DNA of 64,000 bases from Apteryx mantelli (taxonomy: Eukaryota; Chordata; Aves; Apterygiformes; Apterygidae). This document shows positions 15,131-28,410 of the stretch, one piece after another (positions within the stretch are counted from its first letter, which is position 1; each line of letters begins with the position of its first letter). The stretch lies in NCBI RefSeq assembly GCF_036417845.1, contig NC_089982.1:43487684-43551683 (forward strand), written 5' to 3'. The notes under the pieces were generated by a model. That model ran no database searches. It was not told where the DNA came from and worked only from the letters and a program-made list of their open reading frames with translations. The translations under genes were made by a program, and so were the position numbers.

Positions 15131-16579
15131 CTGAGTGTTTTAGCATAGCTTCCAGAGACAGGCTGTGGGGTCAGAGCTGCACAGCTCTTCTCTCCTGATG
15201 CTTTCTGGATTAGAAATTTGCTTTAAAGGCGTGAAAGAGATGACTAGATAATCACAAGTCTTCAGTTTTAGATAGCTGAGTTGCAGCATATCTTTTATGA
15301 GTGGTACATAAAATTGAATCAGACATGAGCTGAGGCTAAGGTTAAACACAGAAAAAACACTGTAGAGTTTCTTGGACTCTGAAGTAAAATATATGTCCTA
15401 ATTTACCACCAGCAGGTAATTTGGGAGAAAATATTACAATATTACTTCTTAGGGATAGCACAATTTTTTATATCTATTCAGGGGAAGACTATTTTTTAAC
15501 CTTTAGTTAATTTGACAAAATGGTCAATACTTACACAACTGTGCAAAAATCTCTTCAGAACATTATGTAACTAAGCTTGCTCACTAATGTCCAAGTTTTC
15601 ATTGATGTGTAATCCTGAAGCAGCAAAATGGGATAATGTTAATTCACCATTTTCCATCACCCAGTAAATCTCACAGCAGCAACCTAAGAGATGTTAGTGA
15701 AATATTTTTTGACATACTTTGAAGAACATATTGTTGTCTGTCCTTTGTTATTATCACAACTGATATGTTGCTACCAAAAATAGAACTGAAATAATCAAAT
15801 CTCAGTTGATTCCTGTACATGCGTATTTCCAGAAATCAGTATTTTGTAATTCATTAACTCCACAAGCATTATCAATTGCTGAAGGTAGTTAAATACTAAA
15901 CTTTTCCTCATTATAATGCCATTAAGGATGGAAGTGTTCCCCGATGTGGTTAATGGACTCATGCAGAAATCTATGTTAAGTACTAATCCACTTTTAATAC
16001 TTGCATTTTTTGGTAACATTTACTTTATTGTATCATTCTGGAGTCCTTGACTAACTAGTCAAAATAGATTAACCTGGCCTCCCTAACTTATAAACTCTGC
16101 AGTAGGGAGAATCAGGGACTAAACTGTCCAGCAGTTCAGTGAAAGCAGTTGTTATCTTTTATTAAGCAAAGTTATCCCGACAATATTACTGCAAATATAC
16201 TGAATGATGTTGTGCCCCTTGGAAAAAAGAGTTCATTTAGTGGAAAGAAAGTGCCTCTTTGCCTTGATTAACTGAGATCAAAGTGATTGTACTGCTGCCA
16301 AAACCTAACCAAGGGCCATGGTGACACGTGTCAAAGAATTATACAGTGAAGGTCAATGTAGCATTGTTTCTCTTTAATGTTCAATTTTTATTTCACTTCT
16401 GCATTCCTTCTTTCCTCATTATGCGCTGGGTCTTCCAAGTTGTTTTTCAGTCCACCATTGTTTCAGGACCGATTTTTGTAGGCTCTTGTGGGCCCTATTT
16501 TTTTCCTGCACTCTCAAGAGGTCTATTATGACATGAAAAAGAGTCTCCAAATGTGCATTTCACATTGACTGGAAGATAT

Positions 16580-16674
16580 AGGTGGGATTTCCAAAAATAT
16601 TTCTCTGGTGAAGTCTCACTGGCTTTAATGGAGGCAGAATTAGTTTGACACTTAGCCCTTTTGAAAATTTGCAG
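16580..16674. repeat. Old palindromic (MITE-like) amniote repeat
   Basis: The left end ggtgggatttccaaaa and the right end cttttgaaaatttgcag are imperfect inverted repeats around a centre containing 'ctcactggctttaatggagg'. From memory this follows a known interspersed sauropsid pattern: GGGATTTTCAAAA, then a centre with AGTCAATGGGA, then TTTTGAAAATCCC. Family name is not assigned. The arms are diverged, consistent with great age. Confidence 0.55.
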
Positions 16675-17609
16675 CTGTCATTACAAATTGGACTCATTAA
16701 TGTCACAGTCCTAGAGATGGATCAAACATGTTTGGGATGCCCACCCAGAGTCTAAGGATATGTGGATGTGATTACAGAATCGTGGCTGCCATCAGAAACA
16801 ATCCTGCCATTACTGAGCTGCTCTCACTTCAGCGAGCACACTTTATGTACTCTGAATCTGCTTCCTCCCACTCAGACACAGCTGTTTTCAATTGTTTTGT
16901 ATCTATTTACTCAGTACATGAAGAATTCTGAGGGTTAGTGTTTTCATTAGGATTTTAAAAACGTATCTGTGAAAGAAGGAGCAAGGAAAGTGTGGTAGCA
17001 ATGGACTTACACGCCAATATACATACGCTAGTTATGATTTTCAAAAAGGGTTTTGTTTTTCCCTTACACTGAAGATCTAAGCAAGATTGGCCCTCATTCT
17101 CCCTCAAAACAGCCTTAAAATTTTCCCAGCATTAGCACTAAGAAATGCTCAGTATCAGTTACCAAAGTTAGGAACCCAAAGATAATAACAATAACCATAA
17201 CAGCTTAATCAATACTGAGATTATTAATATTTTGCCTGTGTCAAACCTATGAAACAATGGGAAATACTACAGGCTTTGGGGAAATCTTATCTACATCTTG
17301 TGGTGTATAAAGCTTGCTGAAATGTGACCTCATTTTAGCAGGCAGATCTGACATTTCCTGAAGGCAAAACTAAATGGGTCAGGGAAAAATCAACTTCAAG
17401 CAATTTGGTGCCATGAGGATTTGAAATTACTGGTAAAGTGCAGCTCCTATCTATGACCTGAATGAGAAGTTGGAAGTTGGTCACTTTTGCATTATTCAGG
17501 GTTTCCATTTGTGAGGATACTGCCTGAAAATCCAAGAAAAGCTGTAGGAAAAGAATGTAAAATTTGGAAAATAATCAACCTTCCATCATTTTCTCCCTGT
17601 ATCCCAGTG

Positions 17610-17648
17610 ACTTCTTCCCTCTTCCCTCCCTCCCTCCCACCCCCCTCA
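17610..17648. repeat. Polypyrimidine tract
   Basis: An almost uninterrupted C/T run (cttcttccctcttccctccc and onward to ccacccccctc). Similar shorter tracts occur near 13840-13870, 30690-30725 and 31205-31240. Confidence 0.85.
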
Positions 17649-17948
17649 AATGAATTAAGTTCTGAAAATTGCAGCTTTTCTTCTATCTCAACCATATTTC
17701 AGGCAAAGTTTTATTGTGCACCTCCTGAAGAGCCCTTTTGCTACTTTGTTATCCTTCATTATCTTTGTTAACCCAAGTCATCTGTTACAGTTTTAAATTT
17801 GCCAAGACAGTGATTTCCTAAGGAAAAACAAAACAAAGCAAAACAATCATTTCTATTGAAAGTCTATTCAAGAGCAGTTGGGATTTTTCAGGTTTTTCAA
17901 ACTGTGCTAAATCTTTTTCTTTTGAATCATTCTGGGAAATGATTTTGC

Positions 17949-17969
17949 AAAAAAAAAAATAAAAAAAAA
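17949..17969. repeat. A-rich run
   Basis: Eleven A, one T and nine A in a row. Nothing beside it identifies a retroposed sequence. Confidence 0.9.
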
Positions 17970-19369
17970 TCTGTCTTCCCTTTGAGACGTTCTGCTTATG
18001 TGGGAGGCATTTCAGGAGGTCCATCGCTCTGGGTCTCTTCAGGGCTGGATATACTGATGCCAGTAACAAGACAAATGGCACCTTTGCAGAGACATCAAAA
18101 GTGTGGGAACAGAAAAGGGCAGTATTGCAGTCCCAGGTTACCAGATGATGTTGCTTTATCATTTATTTTGTTTAAAAAAGGCATTTTATTACTAAAAGAT
18201 TAGTCATATTTCATTATAAACCATTAAACTACTGACATAAGAGTCATGAAGTGCCATGTTTTGTAAGCATTACTGTTTGGCTGAGAATCCAAACTTGCAG
18301 AAACTGGAGGCTTGGATACTTAATTTCAATTTCAAGTTCACTGTTGCAATGTTATATGCTTAATTAACTGTTAACCTCTTATATACATCTGAGGAAATAC
18401 TACCCTGCAGGGCTAAACCCCAGCTTTACAAGCATTCCCAAAAGTGTGTGGGCCTTCATGTTGTCATAAAGAACTATGCCATCTTACCCAAATGCCCACC
18501 TTCTTGCCAGGTTGCCTTAGGACAAATGTCACCAGAGCTCAGCAATTTTGTGTGTTGAGTCCTGACCTTCTTCTCCAATAACTGAAATATGCTGCAAAAA
18601 GAAGTTTATCTGTATTCAGTTATCTGGTAAGAGAACCTCTAGTTTAACATTGTGTTAATCATTCAGTAAATAAACGTTTGAATGAAGATTAATGATCCTT
18701 TATAAATAAAAGTTGAGACAAGAATTGCAAACGCTAACACTTTGATTTCTTGCTACATTGATGATTTAGTAGAACTATACAAACCTGCAAATTAATTTCT
18801 TTTGAGAATTAATGTTCACAACCTTTTGTGTTTTCTCCCTTATGTGAGGAGTTGGCACACAGTGGCAACCAACACTGCATGGCTGCGTGCCCTGCCTGAG
18901 AAGGGCCACAGATGCCTGGCTCTCACTCCTACACTTTCAGGCTGCCACGGTGCAGTCTCATGCTCTAAGAGACAGGATCTACCTGGGTTTTGGACCACAC
19001 TGTGAAAAGAATTCCCTGACTTATGGGGTTTCGGGAAAACCCAAAATAGTCAATTTAAAACTACACTCCCTGCTTGAATCCCTGTCACAAACTCACTAGT
19101 GATCTCTCTACCTCTTGCCCTCCATCTATCCCTCCACTTTTTCTCTCACCCCCCGCCAGCCCTCTTTCTTCAAATATTCTAGACACTGCTCTCAAGCTGC
19201 CAGCAGGGCAGGAATTCACAGTATTAGGCAGGGCACAATCACTGCAGAGCCAGCAGCATTTCCAAGAAGAGGAAGAAGAGAAGAATTAGTACCCACATTC
19301 AGAAAGCTTAATGTACATAAATTAACGATTTTCATATTGAAATACAGACTGGGCCAGCTGCCACAATAT

Positions 19370-19500
19370 AAAAAAAAAAAAAGGAACAACCCCCCCTGCA
19401 TGCTGCTGAACACTGAGAGGAAAAGAAAGAGAGAGAGCAAGGGAGAAGAAGGGAAGGAGAGTGTAAAGGAAAAAGTGCAGAAAAAGATAAGTGATTAGAA
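19370..19500. repeat. A-tract followed by polypurine region
   Basis: A run of about thirteen A (19370-19382) and a short C run (to 19396) are followed by a purine-rich stretch (gaggaaaagaaagagagaga and similar). The open frames in both strands here are compositional. Confidence 0.8.
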
Positions 19501-20000
19501 AAAGGATGGAAATTTTCTTAACCAATCATTGGGTTACAATCAAAAGTTGTTTTTCTGCCCTATTACCCCCCCAAATCAGAAAGTGCTAAAAACATGAAAT
19601 ACTTCAGAATGAAGGAACTTATCTTCACACTGACTAGCACCAATAGCTTTGTGATGCTGTCAACATATGCAAATGGACATGAATAATCCTCAAAGATATG
19701 GATTGTATACAAGTTGGGGGGTCCACTCAAAAATCCAGCGGATCCACTTGTAAACACACCACAACAGCATCCCTTGCTTCAGTACAGCTGAGTGAAAAAT
19801 ACTGTCAAAATTTTTTATTATGAAAAATGCAATTTAGATAACAGTGAAGAGTTTTCTGAATCTGCATTATTTTGGCTTACCTGATTGATTTGCTAAAAGA
19901 GTCCTCCTCAGAAAAATAAAGCAGAAACCTCCCACTTGAAGCTGTGCTTGGTTGTGCAATTTATTGTGCTTTGAAATAGTGAAAAATAAAATATTTAATT

Positions 20001-20021
20001 TCTCTCTCTTTTTTTTTTTTT
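20001..20021. repeat. (TC)n and T run
   Basis: tctctctc followed by about thirteen T. A simple low-complexity tract. Confidence 0.9.
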
Positions 20022-21077
20022 GGCATGCCAAGCATTTCAAAATGGTTAATTTAAGCTTAACTGACTGATAGCTTATTTGGTTTTGCAGGATGATCAGTAA
20101 AGCAGAAAGATACACCAGTTAAGCAAAATCTTATGACCCTTGTTTTTATGCTATCAAGAGAAAGCACAATAACCATGGCAAATGTAAATGTATGTATTTC
20201 TTTTTCTAAGTGGAATTAAGCTACTACAGTCAGCCAGAATATCTTCCAAAAGAGTTCCTTCCTGCAGGAAAATGCCAAATCCTTAATACTTCATGGAAAA
20301 CAAAGGTTTCCTCCCCAAAGTAATATGAAATGCAACTGAATCCAAACATTTTTATTTTTTGAGACAAGACTTCAATGTATAAGTGGGGAAACAGACTAGA
20401 AGTTTGTATCTGTGGCTCATCTCTAATTTCCACTCTTTAGAGAGGATAATGAATGTCTCAGCAGAAAAGCTGAGGATGAAAATACTTTTGTGTAATTTAT
20501 TAATTATTCTAAAAACTAGTTCAACCAACTTATCTGTGTCTAAGCATGTCGTAAACAAAGTGGCTGTGAACATACACCACGGAATACATTATCCTTATGA
20601 CAGAAATTCCCTGGTGTCTCCCTGCTCATGTTATCAACAGGGAAAGCAAATCTCAGATTTCTAACAATGAAGCACCATCAGGGAGCACTCTCTTCCTCAG
20701 GTAGCTGAGGAAGTAAAAGGTGACTAGGTAAAGAATCTAGTAATAAAACAGCAAAACAACATGGCTTATACTAATATCATTATAAATAAAAATGTTAGTC
20801 ATTTTTGTAGACACAATGGAACTGAGAAAATTTTCAGAAAACTATTTCTGGTTAATCAGAACTAACCTTAATCTATTCACAAAAACAATCAGAGCACATA
20901 TCATGTAAGATGCTGTTAACATCTCAGGGCCAGAGGAAAGAAACACAGCACATGGTCATCACAAGACCTAGGGAAGCAAGGAGCACACAGAAACACAGGT
21001 AGTTACTGGTGGAGCAGATACTAAGGACCACTACTACTAGGTAGAGGATTTAAGGCTATCAACATTTATTGGTCTTG

Positions 21078-21130
21078 ATCCTAAACTCACTGAAGTCAAT
21101 GAAAATCTTCCACTGATTTCAGTGGGATCT
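21078..21130. repeat. Old palindromic amniote repeat
   Basis: The arms cactgaagtcaatg (21088-21101) and cactgatttcagtg (21111-21124) are inverted repeats matching at 12 of 14 positions. They are flanked by gatcc (21078-21082) and ggatc (21125-21129), which extend the symmetry. The 'attgaagtcaatgg ... ttcagtgggatc' style is typical of an old interspersed repeat common in turtles, crocodilians and birds (recalled, not searched). Confidence 0.6.
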
Positions 21131-21567
21131 GGAGTAGTCTTTAGCATCTTACAGTCAAGGTGTGGTTGCCAAAACAGTTATTTCTTTGTTCCTGGTTGAA
21201 AGAGTTTTCTCTATAAGCTTTAGAGTCACTTAAGTTTTCTTGAGTTTAAAAGTTATCACTGAAGAAAAAATACTTGTTACATTTCCTGCCTCAGAATATA
21301 GTTACTAAACACCAAACAGGAATTGAAGGATTTGTACAAAGAAGCAGAAAAGCATTGAGGACATTTTTTGCATTCTAATACTGAAAAGAATTGTCTTTGT
21401 AAATATTTATATTGTATTATATATAAAGTGCATGTAAGGATGCATTATTTAGAAAGAAACTACACAAGAATATCACTAAAGTTTTAACCATGACTGTTTG
21501 CTTATTAGTATTAAAACCCCCCGCTCATGAATAAAGATCTTTTTATGATCTGTGTAGAGAATACATG

Positions 21568-21606
21568 GAGAAGCTGTACAGAAACTGTACAGAGAAACTG
21601 TACAGA
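21568..21606. repeat. 13-bp tandem repeat, three copies
   Basis: gagaagctgtaca is followed by two identical copies of gaaactgtacaga (21581-21593 and 21594-21606). It is a small minisatellite-like array in intergenic DNA. Confidence 0.85.
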
Positions 21607-24600
21607 GAACTAACCAGAACCTTCCTAGCTTCCAAGCAATCTCCACATTTAAAAGTATTTCTATCTGAGATTCAGTTCTCTTTTGAGAGATTTTCTCCAT
21701 CACTGTTTTCAGGGCATGTGTTACAAAAATGCTTCAGAAGAGAGACAGATGGAAAAGAGAGCTGAGGAAGTATCTAGAAAATCTCTGCAATGAAACAGAG
21801 AAAATGATAGTACAAGCTTAGTGGTAACAGTCGTTCTTGTTTTAATGAGGTATCTGTTCAAAAATATGTATATACATATACATGTAATATTTCCATGAGT
21901 CTTTGCCATCTGTCATTTTGCACATGTAAAATCATGCTCAGTTCCTGAAACAATAGCTACATGCAAACCTGTTCTTTTTCAGTAAAAAAACCCTCATTTT
22001 GCATTTATTAAAAAGTGCTTTAAAAATGGCTTTACAAAAGAAGTCAGACTTCCAAGTAAGGCAGAGACTACCAATTTCCACTTGAAGCCAAGCAAAAGAA
22101 CAGCATTAGGGTTTTGTTTGACATGCTTCAGTATCTATTCAAAATACTATTTGAGTGGACAGAAATGAGTCCCCACCAGTAAAAGAAGCCAATTAATTTC
22201 ACAGAGCTCTGCAGAACACCTGGGAGCACTGTTTACTTCTCACTTAGCATGAGTCACCTCAAATTTGGGCATTTCCTCAGCTTTGCTACTGTGTATTACT
22301 ATAATTTCTTTATTCTGGGGTAAATCTTCCTCTTTGGTTAGCCAAAAGTTAAAAGCAGCCCCTAACAACATACAAAATTATATTTGAGATGTTTTGGATG
22401 CTTTGCCCATGGCCTGTCCCAAAGTTCTTCCTCTGGAGATTTCTTCTTCGCTTCTGTCCTCATATCAGTACACAAAGAATGTTTTGCCCTCACTTGTCTA
22501 CAACCTTCTTTTAAATCTTTCCTCTCAGCAATAGGATTTTCCTGATATTTATTTGTGAAGTCCTTTACCATTCAAGAAAAGCTCAGAAACTTCAGTAGAG
22601 GCCAATGTCATGACAGCTGATGAAATAGCTATTTCAGAGCTCCTAAGTGTCCAAGTGGTGACAAAGTCATGCTGCGGAGAATAATTTAAAGTTGAAAAAT
22701 GTTCATATACAAAAATGAATGAGGTCTGCACCTGAAAACTAATAAATCTAACAGACAAAAAGTCTAAATATTTAAAGGCATAGGGTAGAAGCACTCAGGA
22801 CATGAAGCAGAGATAGAGCATGTTCAGATACACCTGACAATGTCTGGCATAACATCTCTCTAAAGGTCACCTTTGTTATATAGAATTGCCTTTTTCTATA
22901 GCTGCTTTGAGACACCTAAAAGAAAACTTACAAAGAAGTTCTAAATGCAGCATGTATATTGTTCGCAAGAAGTGAGAAAAAGGATGGTTCAAAACAACAT
23001 TATGTTTTGTAAATTGTTTCTAAAGAATACCTCTGATATTACTTAAATCTCAAATCGTTATTGCAAGGACTTTTCGAAGTTTGAGAAGATGACACTCACC
23101 AATGTGAAATCTTCATTTTTATTTATACATATATAAAAATCAATGACTATTTTTACTTTATCTTCAGCCTTGGTTATGACTCTGGTTCAGGTAACACCAC
23201 AGTGTCTTATCTTATAATACCTGGAGATTTCACACCATAAAAACCCCTCCCTCTCTTTTTCCTTGACTCTTACACACACACATATATGTATAAGGACTAA
23301 TAAAAAGAGCACCATCAATTGTTGTGTCAATAAACTATGCTCCAAGCATGGAAGAACAAGCTGAAGATGTTGCAGTATTTTCTGATCTAAGAAATAATGT
23401 CTTTTCATTCCACTGCTGGATAGCTAATGAATTTTATCAGAAGAGTGGAATTCGAAGAATTGTTTAAATACAGTGTCTGTTTATGTCCAAGAAAAGCCTT
23501 CTTCTGTAAGATGGGAATGTAGCATCTCAATGCTTCAACACAGGAGATGAGAGGGAATGGAGAGAGGGTACCTCCTTGGTTTCTCAAGGTGGAAAGGCAA
23601 GAGACGAAGAGCAGAGCAATCAATTGCTTTCATTCATTTATACTCACTCAAGGAAGAGGAAGTATCATAGCATATTTACAACTCGTTTCTTCATACAGGA
23701 GACTGTAAAGTAAAATATGGAAGGAGATGGACTACTTTATCTGTTAGCAAGCTGCAGCTCAGAAAGTACTTACTAGTTTTATTCCTCAAGCTATTTTGCC
23801 AAACACTAACTGCCTGATAGGATGTTGATTGTCTTCTTTGTTTTCAGCTGTTAAATCACATTAAAAGATGCTAAAATAATGCGTTGATGGCTTTCCTAAT
23901 ATTATGCTCTTAGTTGATGTCATTGTTGCAGGAATTCATTTGGTGGTAAATGACAGAGGAACTCACTCAAGAGACTCTCATTTCAGTCTTATGGGATTAA
24001 AAGGTTTGTAGTTCCTCACCTCTCCTATCTAATACTGCACTGAGTTCTAATTACTAAGTTTACCATTACACCTTCCAAAGCATTTGATCTTAACATATTA
24101 GATTTTCCTGGAAGGAACTTAAAGAAATGACTAAACACTACCCCAGTCTCTTCCAATATTATTATTTGGTCTACTTTTTTTTTAAGATCTGTTAGTTTTA
24201 ATAGAACTTTCATGTTGGAGAAAATGTTTTTTTGTTCTCTTAAAAATAAATAAAAAGGAAGGTGAAGCAGGGGAGAAGAGGATGTTTTTACCATTTGTGA
24301 ACAGGGCTCATGAAAGGACTTTGAAAAGGCCAGACTCTTGTTTCCTCAAAAATAAGAGTCTCATCTGTACAGAGCCCTGAAATATTTTTTTCTTGCGCTC
24401 AGAAAAGAGAGGAAAATTCTACTGCAAAGAAAAGCTGGAGCTTTAAATCTAAATATTGGCAGGCGAAAAGGTGGGGACTTTTTCCCTGTTAGTCTTGGCA
24501 AAGAAATGAAATGACTATTTGAGAAGGATCACAGCAGTGTATTGTACCTTTCACACTTGGCAGAGCCATAAGCATATTGACTGAAGAGAGTCACTTTTTT

Positions 24601-27600
24601 CTTCATAAAACATCAGATTTTCTTTGACAAAGACAATGAAAGATTATAGGCTGGAATGGGATTGAAAAAAACCCACAGATATACATGTTGTTTTATATTT
24701 TTGCTTTGTAACATTCAGCTCCAAGGAATGCCTTCCTTTTGTTGTGCACAGATGACAGATGGCTTCTCAGAAGAGTTTTTCTGACTAAATACCTGAAATA
24801 AATAGCAAATAATGTCATTACCATTATGCAAAGTCATGCAAGGCATTCAGGTAACTGAAAGTACAACAGAGCCTTTAAAAGACTTTTACAGGGCCCACTT
24901 TCATCTATACAACAGAAAAACAAAATCGATTCTGCTTAAAACTAACACACATGCTCTAATAATTGAAGAATCTTTACAATACAGCATGTACAATGACAGG
25001 AGGAAATGCAAGATATTTTTTATTTTCTAGAAAATGGCTCAAAGAGAAAGTGAGCGTAGCCCTTTGAGACCTGCAGTAACCTACAATGAGGGCAACAGCC
25101 ATCATACAGAAAATATAACAGATGGCAGCATGGTTGCCTTACTCTCAGATACAGGTTACTGAACAGATGCCTTTAGGGCTTAATATTAGATTTTCCTCCC
25201 CCCCACTTTTCTAGACTATGGCATAGCTTTGTGCATATGTCATTTCTGAAACAAATGTAAAACACCACAGGGGAATGAATAAAGTTACAAAAGGCAAAAT
25301 GTCAACAGATACTCAAATTTACAAAGGATAAGGCAATTACCAATGTTACTAGTATAGACTGAAACATAACCTTACCCTTTGCAGCACACTGTTTATATCA
25401 CACATTATTGTGAGCTATGATACCACAGTTCAAAAAGCACACATGTAAAATCTATTATAAACCTTCCATTTGCTTTGCCAGAAAGGTCAGTGTGCCTGAT
25501 AGACTAAAAGTCATCTCTTTCACTTGCCAGCTTTAAACACTAGAAAACAGCAAGACTAGAGTAGGGAGAAAAATTGCCGTACATAGCTCAGATGAAGCTT
25601 TCTACAAATACCTGTAAAGGTAAAATCATACCAAGAAATAAATTATCCATTGGTAAAACAGACAACAGCAAACAAAGATTATTTCCAAATTTTCAGCCAC
25701 CACAGAATTCACATTAACCAAGAAGTCAAAAAAAAATCATTAAAATATGTTAACATGCTTCTATAGATCAGCCTCCTAACATGGATTCAGCCTTGATGGA
25801 GTATTGTCCATCATTAGAAGAGCACTAAGGATATACTAGGTTTTTCAGGTCCTGAGTCTTTTCTCTAGGTGTCAAGAGAAAGTTCCCTTTGTAAGACTGG
25901 AATTTTGTCTTTCATATGCATAGAAAAATACATTTGAGTGCAGACACATAATTTTTCTATATGTCTTTTAGGAAAAATTACAACTGTGTGCAGCAAAAGA
26001 CATGAAAAGCACAGTGAGAAGAAGTGGGTATCACTGTCATTTCCACCACTTTCCCTCAAGGATAGAAAACTGCATTTTTGTTGGTCTAACTGGTAAAAGT
26101 AGAGGATACGGGGGGACAGTGAATACTTGAAAACAGGTACTGTGTGTTGGAGTACCTACTGTAGCTTACACTGTTTTGCCCAAAACATGGTGTCAGAAAC
26201 CTTCACTAAGTTTCACAGAAATTATCACATAAAAAATTTTCCTAGGGAAACTAGGATGACTTTGTAACAAACCGAGATCTTACCCCTGAAAAGAGATGAC
26301 CTGCTTTCATTTTGCAATGAGCGTCTTACAACTTTATGCAAACTACTTTCTCTGCCTCAATTCTCCTTCAGCAGTGTGGGTACTCCCCAACACTTTACGA
26401 AGTTCTTGACCTGAGTGGTATTGAAGGTTGGTGCAAATCTATTTCAAAGGCTATATGACAAAACTTCAAGTGATTTTGAGGAAAGAAAGTAATCTATGGG
26501 TAGAGAAATAATGTTAGCAATAGACAACGATAATGTATATTTAGTATATGAGCCAGTGGAAACCTAAGAACTTTTTACTTGTGTAACCCTCTAATCAGTT
26601 TTTCATCACATTTAATTCATCAAAACATTAGCTGCTATCAGAAGCAGATTTCTTTTCTTAGAAGCCGGGGATGGACACCTCATCATCCTGGTCACCTTTT
26701 TGGATTTCTTAAAACAAAATTTTATGGAAATAAACTCTAAGAGAAAACTCACCCAACCTATACTATAGGAAGAGTATAATGCAGTTACAGAATATTTATC
26801 TTTCTTCCATTTCTCTTTCACCATCTCAAAGTATTCTGTTTCTATAGTAAAATAAATAATTTAAAAAATAGGGGATGCAGACTGACTTGATAATAAATGG
26901 CTTTCACTATAAAAGAAGTCTTTCACTTGCTAGATTCACAAACAGAAAGGCTGTATCATGAGCAGTTTAATCTAGATAGGAAAAGACAATAGATCATGGC
27001 AATCAATATTAGGTATCATGTTGTTCTCCATCTTCATTAATCATTACAATAAGGTAAACAGCACAGAATTATATGTAGACTGAACGAAAGAGGAAGGGAA
27101 TACAATACACAAAGAAATAGAGGGGGAAAAAAGAGAATTCAACTGTGAGCAATAATATAAAAGAGTAAACTCAATTTTGAAAAATGCAGGCTAGTTTATC
27201 TTTAAACAAATCAGGAAAATGTATTTCATGGAAGTGATATAGGTACTAAAAGGAGAAGCTGAAAGATAACTGACAGCCAAAAGAAAATGAAGTAGGACTC
27301 TGTATTCCCATCTATATAAGGCACCATAAAATTTTAGTCTAAAGATGCAAAGGTCCCACTCACATTGGACAAAAGAATACCGGACGAACTGTGGACAAAG
27401 GAATACTGTGCTTCATTTTCGGACAGGCAAATACAAAAAAAATATGGAATAAGTGGAAGGTATTTACAGAAGAGTAACCTACATGATTATGAAGAAAGAC
27501 AGAAGGACAAACATGGACTGAGGTAGCACTCAAGTTGCCAAGTTAGGACTGACAAAGCTGTCGAGGGTGCAGCTTATCATATTTTAAGTATTTGAAAGGT

Positions 27601-27616
27601 AGAAATCCTAATGGAG

Positions 27617-28318
27617 TGTAGCAGTTAGCATGAGTTAGGCCTAGTTAGCATAGCTGTTAGCATAAACTCATGAACTTTAACTGACTTTCTGCTGCAGTAG
27701 AAGTAGATGAAATATGGTTAACCACCTGTCCCAGACAACAGAATAAACCCTGAATGGCTTTCATATGCTCAAGGGAATAGGCAGCCAAACTATGCAAACA
27801 AACTCTTAATCGTCAAGAAATGCAAGCATGTCCAGAGGTACCTGGAGCAAGCAGGTTGTGAGTGCCAACAGCAGCAACAGCAAATCAGAAAACTATAGCA
27901 CCATTTGAATGGACTAGTCACTAAAGAAGTATTCTCCACCCAGTCCTATAACTAAGGACACCTAAGAACATTGGGGGTAACCTAGAGGCACTGAAGGGAA
28001 CCCAGCAAGAAGGAGAACCTGAGAGACCCCACGGGAACCTCCGGGCTGCAGGGACTCACGGCCCCATGGCCACAGCACCCAGATTTGGGACCATCGCTCC
28101 CTCATGCAGAGAACCTGAGAAAACTGGAGAGACCTTGGAGGACCCCACAGCCCTGCACCAAAACTGCATTGCACTGTGGAAAACACCACACTGACCTGCC
28201 TGGCTTTTCTCTTGGACCATGCCGCCTCTCCTGCAGGACAGGGAAGTTGTGCAATTTGTAAAGCTGCGTATATCTGTGAGTGAAGTGCTTTGGTACCTGA
28301 GTCCTTTTAGCCGCCACA
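27617..28318 (+). mobile_element. Possible degenerate LTR (uncertain)
   Basis: This block begins TGTAGCAGTTAGCATGAG and could end TTTAGCCGCCACA, giving TG...CA ends with partly inverted termini (TGTAGC / GCCACA). It is visibly more GC-rich than its surroundings from about 27960 to 28320. Near its start 'gttagcat' occurs three times (27624, 27644, 27656) and catgagtt/aactcatg form an inverted pair (27629-27636, 27665-27672). An AATAAA lies at 27743-27748. Against the call, the five bases on each side (tggag and ctttg) are not a target-site duplication, and no gag or pol sequence is attached. It could be a solo LTR, another transposon or unique DNA. Minus-strand open frames within it have no known domain. 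Confidence 0.3.
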
Positions 28319-28410
28319 CTTTGTTTGGTCTTAAATCACATCGGGGTAAAAGGAACAAAGTTGAACCAAAGTAAGATGCTATACTAATCTAGCTTTGAAA
28401 TTTAGCCTAG

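Larger units (their letters stand above)
1..16579. other. Intergenic DNA, no gene seen
   Basis: AT-rich sequence with no recognisable exon, RNA gene or transposon ORF on either strand. It contains the A-rich pentamer arrays near 1.4 and 2.4 kb, a purine-rich tract near 1.1 kb, a 16-bp duplication at 14676 and a hairpin at 15091. All open frames are under 145 codons and lack domains. Diverged transposon remnants could be present below my ability to recognise them. Confidence 0.7.
16675..27616. other. Intergenic DNA, no gene seen
   Basis: Unique AT-rich sequence with homopolymer and pyrimidine tracts, one old palindromic repeat (21078-21130), one 13-bp tandem array (21568-21606) and a short CA/TA repeat near 23273-23291. 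No coding exon is supported. Confidence 0.7.

Noticed and set aside
17818..18162. 114-codon minus-strand frame
   Set aside because: It includes a poly-Phe stretch from an A-run and shows no family similarity.
19115..19498. 127-codon plus-strand frame with a Lys/Arg/Glu-rich end
   Set aside because: The basic end comes from the polypurine tract, and the rest has no recognisable domain.
27962..28358. Overlapping minus-strand frames of 71 to 100 codons
   Set aside because: They sit in the GC-richer possible LTR block. Higher GC lengthens chance frames, and no gag, pol or env similarity was recognised.
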